Assembly: GCA_002779555.1 (NCBI GenBank) | Contig: PEWI01000209.1 | Span: 1,668 to 6,869 of the forward strand | From: Candidatus Bathyarchaeota archaeon CG07_land_8_20_14_0_80_47_9 | GTDB taxonomy: Archaea > Thermoproteota > Bathyarchaeia > Bathyarchaeales > Bathycorpusculaceae | Length of the DNA: 5,202 nt | Direction of reading: 5' to 3' | Part shown: positions 4,584 through 5,202 of the stretch, piece by piece | Numbering within the stretch: the stretch's first letter is position 1 | Layout of the letters: every line of letters starts with the position of its first letter | The notes under the pieces: model-generated | What the model saw: only the letters and a program-made list of their open reading frames with translations | The model's database searches: none | Told to the model about the DNA's origin: nothing | Made by a program: the position numbers and the translations under genes

Positions 4584-5202
4584 ATGAAAACATCAACTGG
4601 AAACATCTGCTTTTTCAACACGTTAACACGCAAAAAAGAGAAATTTGTCCCGATTGAGAGAGGAAAAGTCAAGATGTATACATGTGGACCTACGGTGTAC
4701 GATTTTGCGCACATAGGCAACTTCAGGGCGTTCCTTTTCGAAGATCTGCTCAGAAGGTGGCTTGAATATCGCGGTTACAGAGTCACTCAGGTCATGAACC
4801 TGACAGATGTGGATGACAGAACCATCGGCGCTTCAAGAAGGCTGGGCATCCCACTAGAACAGCACACAGCTCAGTTCATAAAGGCCTTCTTCGAAGATAT
4901 AGCCGCCTTAAACATTGAAAAAGCCGAGCATTATCCGAGAGCCACAGAGCATATTCCTGAAATGGTAGCGCTTATCAGGAAACTGGTTGAGAACGGCTAC
5001 GCTTACCGAGGCGAAGACGGCTCAATATACTACGACATATCCAAGTTCAAAGACTATGGACAACTGTCAAAATTCAAAGTAACTGCACTCAAAGCCGGCG
5101 CAAGGGTAAAAGTCGACGAGTACGAAAAGGCAGAAGCCCGGGATTTCGCTCTTTGGAAGGCTTGGGATGAAGGCGACGGCGACGTTTCTTGGGAAACAGA
5201 AA
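4584..5202 (+). CDS. cysS: Cysteinyl-tRNA synthetase, N-terminal 206 residues (runs off right edge)
   Basis: This class I enzyme activates cysteine with ATP and attaches it to tRNA-Cys in the cytosol. The frame runs from ATG 4584 to the window end without a stop. Residues 33-46 (TCGPTVYDFAHIGN) carry the zinc-binding cysteine (C34) and the HIGH-type ATP motif in its common HIGN form. NLTDVDD at 72-78 and DFALWK at 187-192 are typical family blocks. The KMSKS loop, the other zinc ligands and the anticodon-binding region lie beyond the edge; the usual length is about 450-480 residues. The start is supported by alignment with the family N-terminus and by the TATA box just upstream. It is probably its own transcription unit. 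Confidence 0.97.
   Translation, partial: MKTSTGNICFFNTLTRKKEKFVPIERGKVKMYTCGPTVYDFAHIGNFRAFLFEDLLRRWLEYRGYRVTQVMNLTDVDDRTIGASRRLGIPLEQHTAQFIKAFFEDIAALNIEKAEHYPRATEHIPEMVALIRKLVENGYAYRGEDGSIYYDISKFKDYGQLSKFKVTALKAGARVKVDEYEKAEARDFALWKAWDEGDGDVSWETE

Overview
The window looks archaeal, most likely from an uncultured Thermoproteota lineage such as Bathyarchaeia. That lineage is an inference from gene style, not from a marker gene. Supporting signs are TATA-like boxes about 25-30 bases upstream of several starts, short or absent leaders, occasional GGAGG-type ribosome sites, GTG/TTG starts, and a tRNA-Ala with an encoded CCA end. The two genes of clear identity are a glutamine synthetase family enzyme (minus strand) and cysteinyl-tRNA synthetase (plus strand, cut by the right edge).

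Left part (1-1730): a minus-strand membrane protein of unknown function runs off the left edge; its N-terminal codons lie in a (TCGA)4 tandem repeat. Next comes about 1 kb (317-1351) with no confident gene. It holds short open frames that read like protein but have internal stops or frame changes: a basic helical minus-strand frame at 511-768 that continues upstream across a TGA, and a plus-strand frame at 821-1176 broken by two stops and a frame change. I read this as an eroded, gene-poor stretch. A small three-helix membrane protein follows on the minus strand (1352-1624).

Middle (1731-3576): tRNA-Ala(GGC) on the minus strand, then a glutamine synthetase family gene (1975-3395) whose reading frame is broken once near position 3000. 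Restoring one base gives a continuous 473-residue protein. The 180 bases between it and the next gene form a divergent promoter region with three copies of an AGAGTTTTAA-like element around the probable TATA box.

Right part (3577-5202): a divergent plus-strand gene for a 186-residue protein with a coiled-coil N-terminus and a compact C-terminal domain of unknown function. After it lies a promoter-like segment with an imperfect long hairpin and a small TTG-started frame with a strong ribosome site. Then come a 51-residue charged helical protein and cysS, which has its own TATA box and almost no leader.

No CRISPR array, IS element with recognisable ends, or defence cassette is visible. The most unusual points are the single-base break in the glutamine synthetase gene, the repeat cluster in its promoter, and the structured small-ORF region at 4179-4335.
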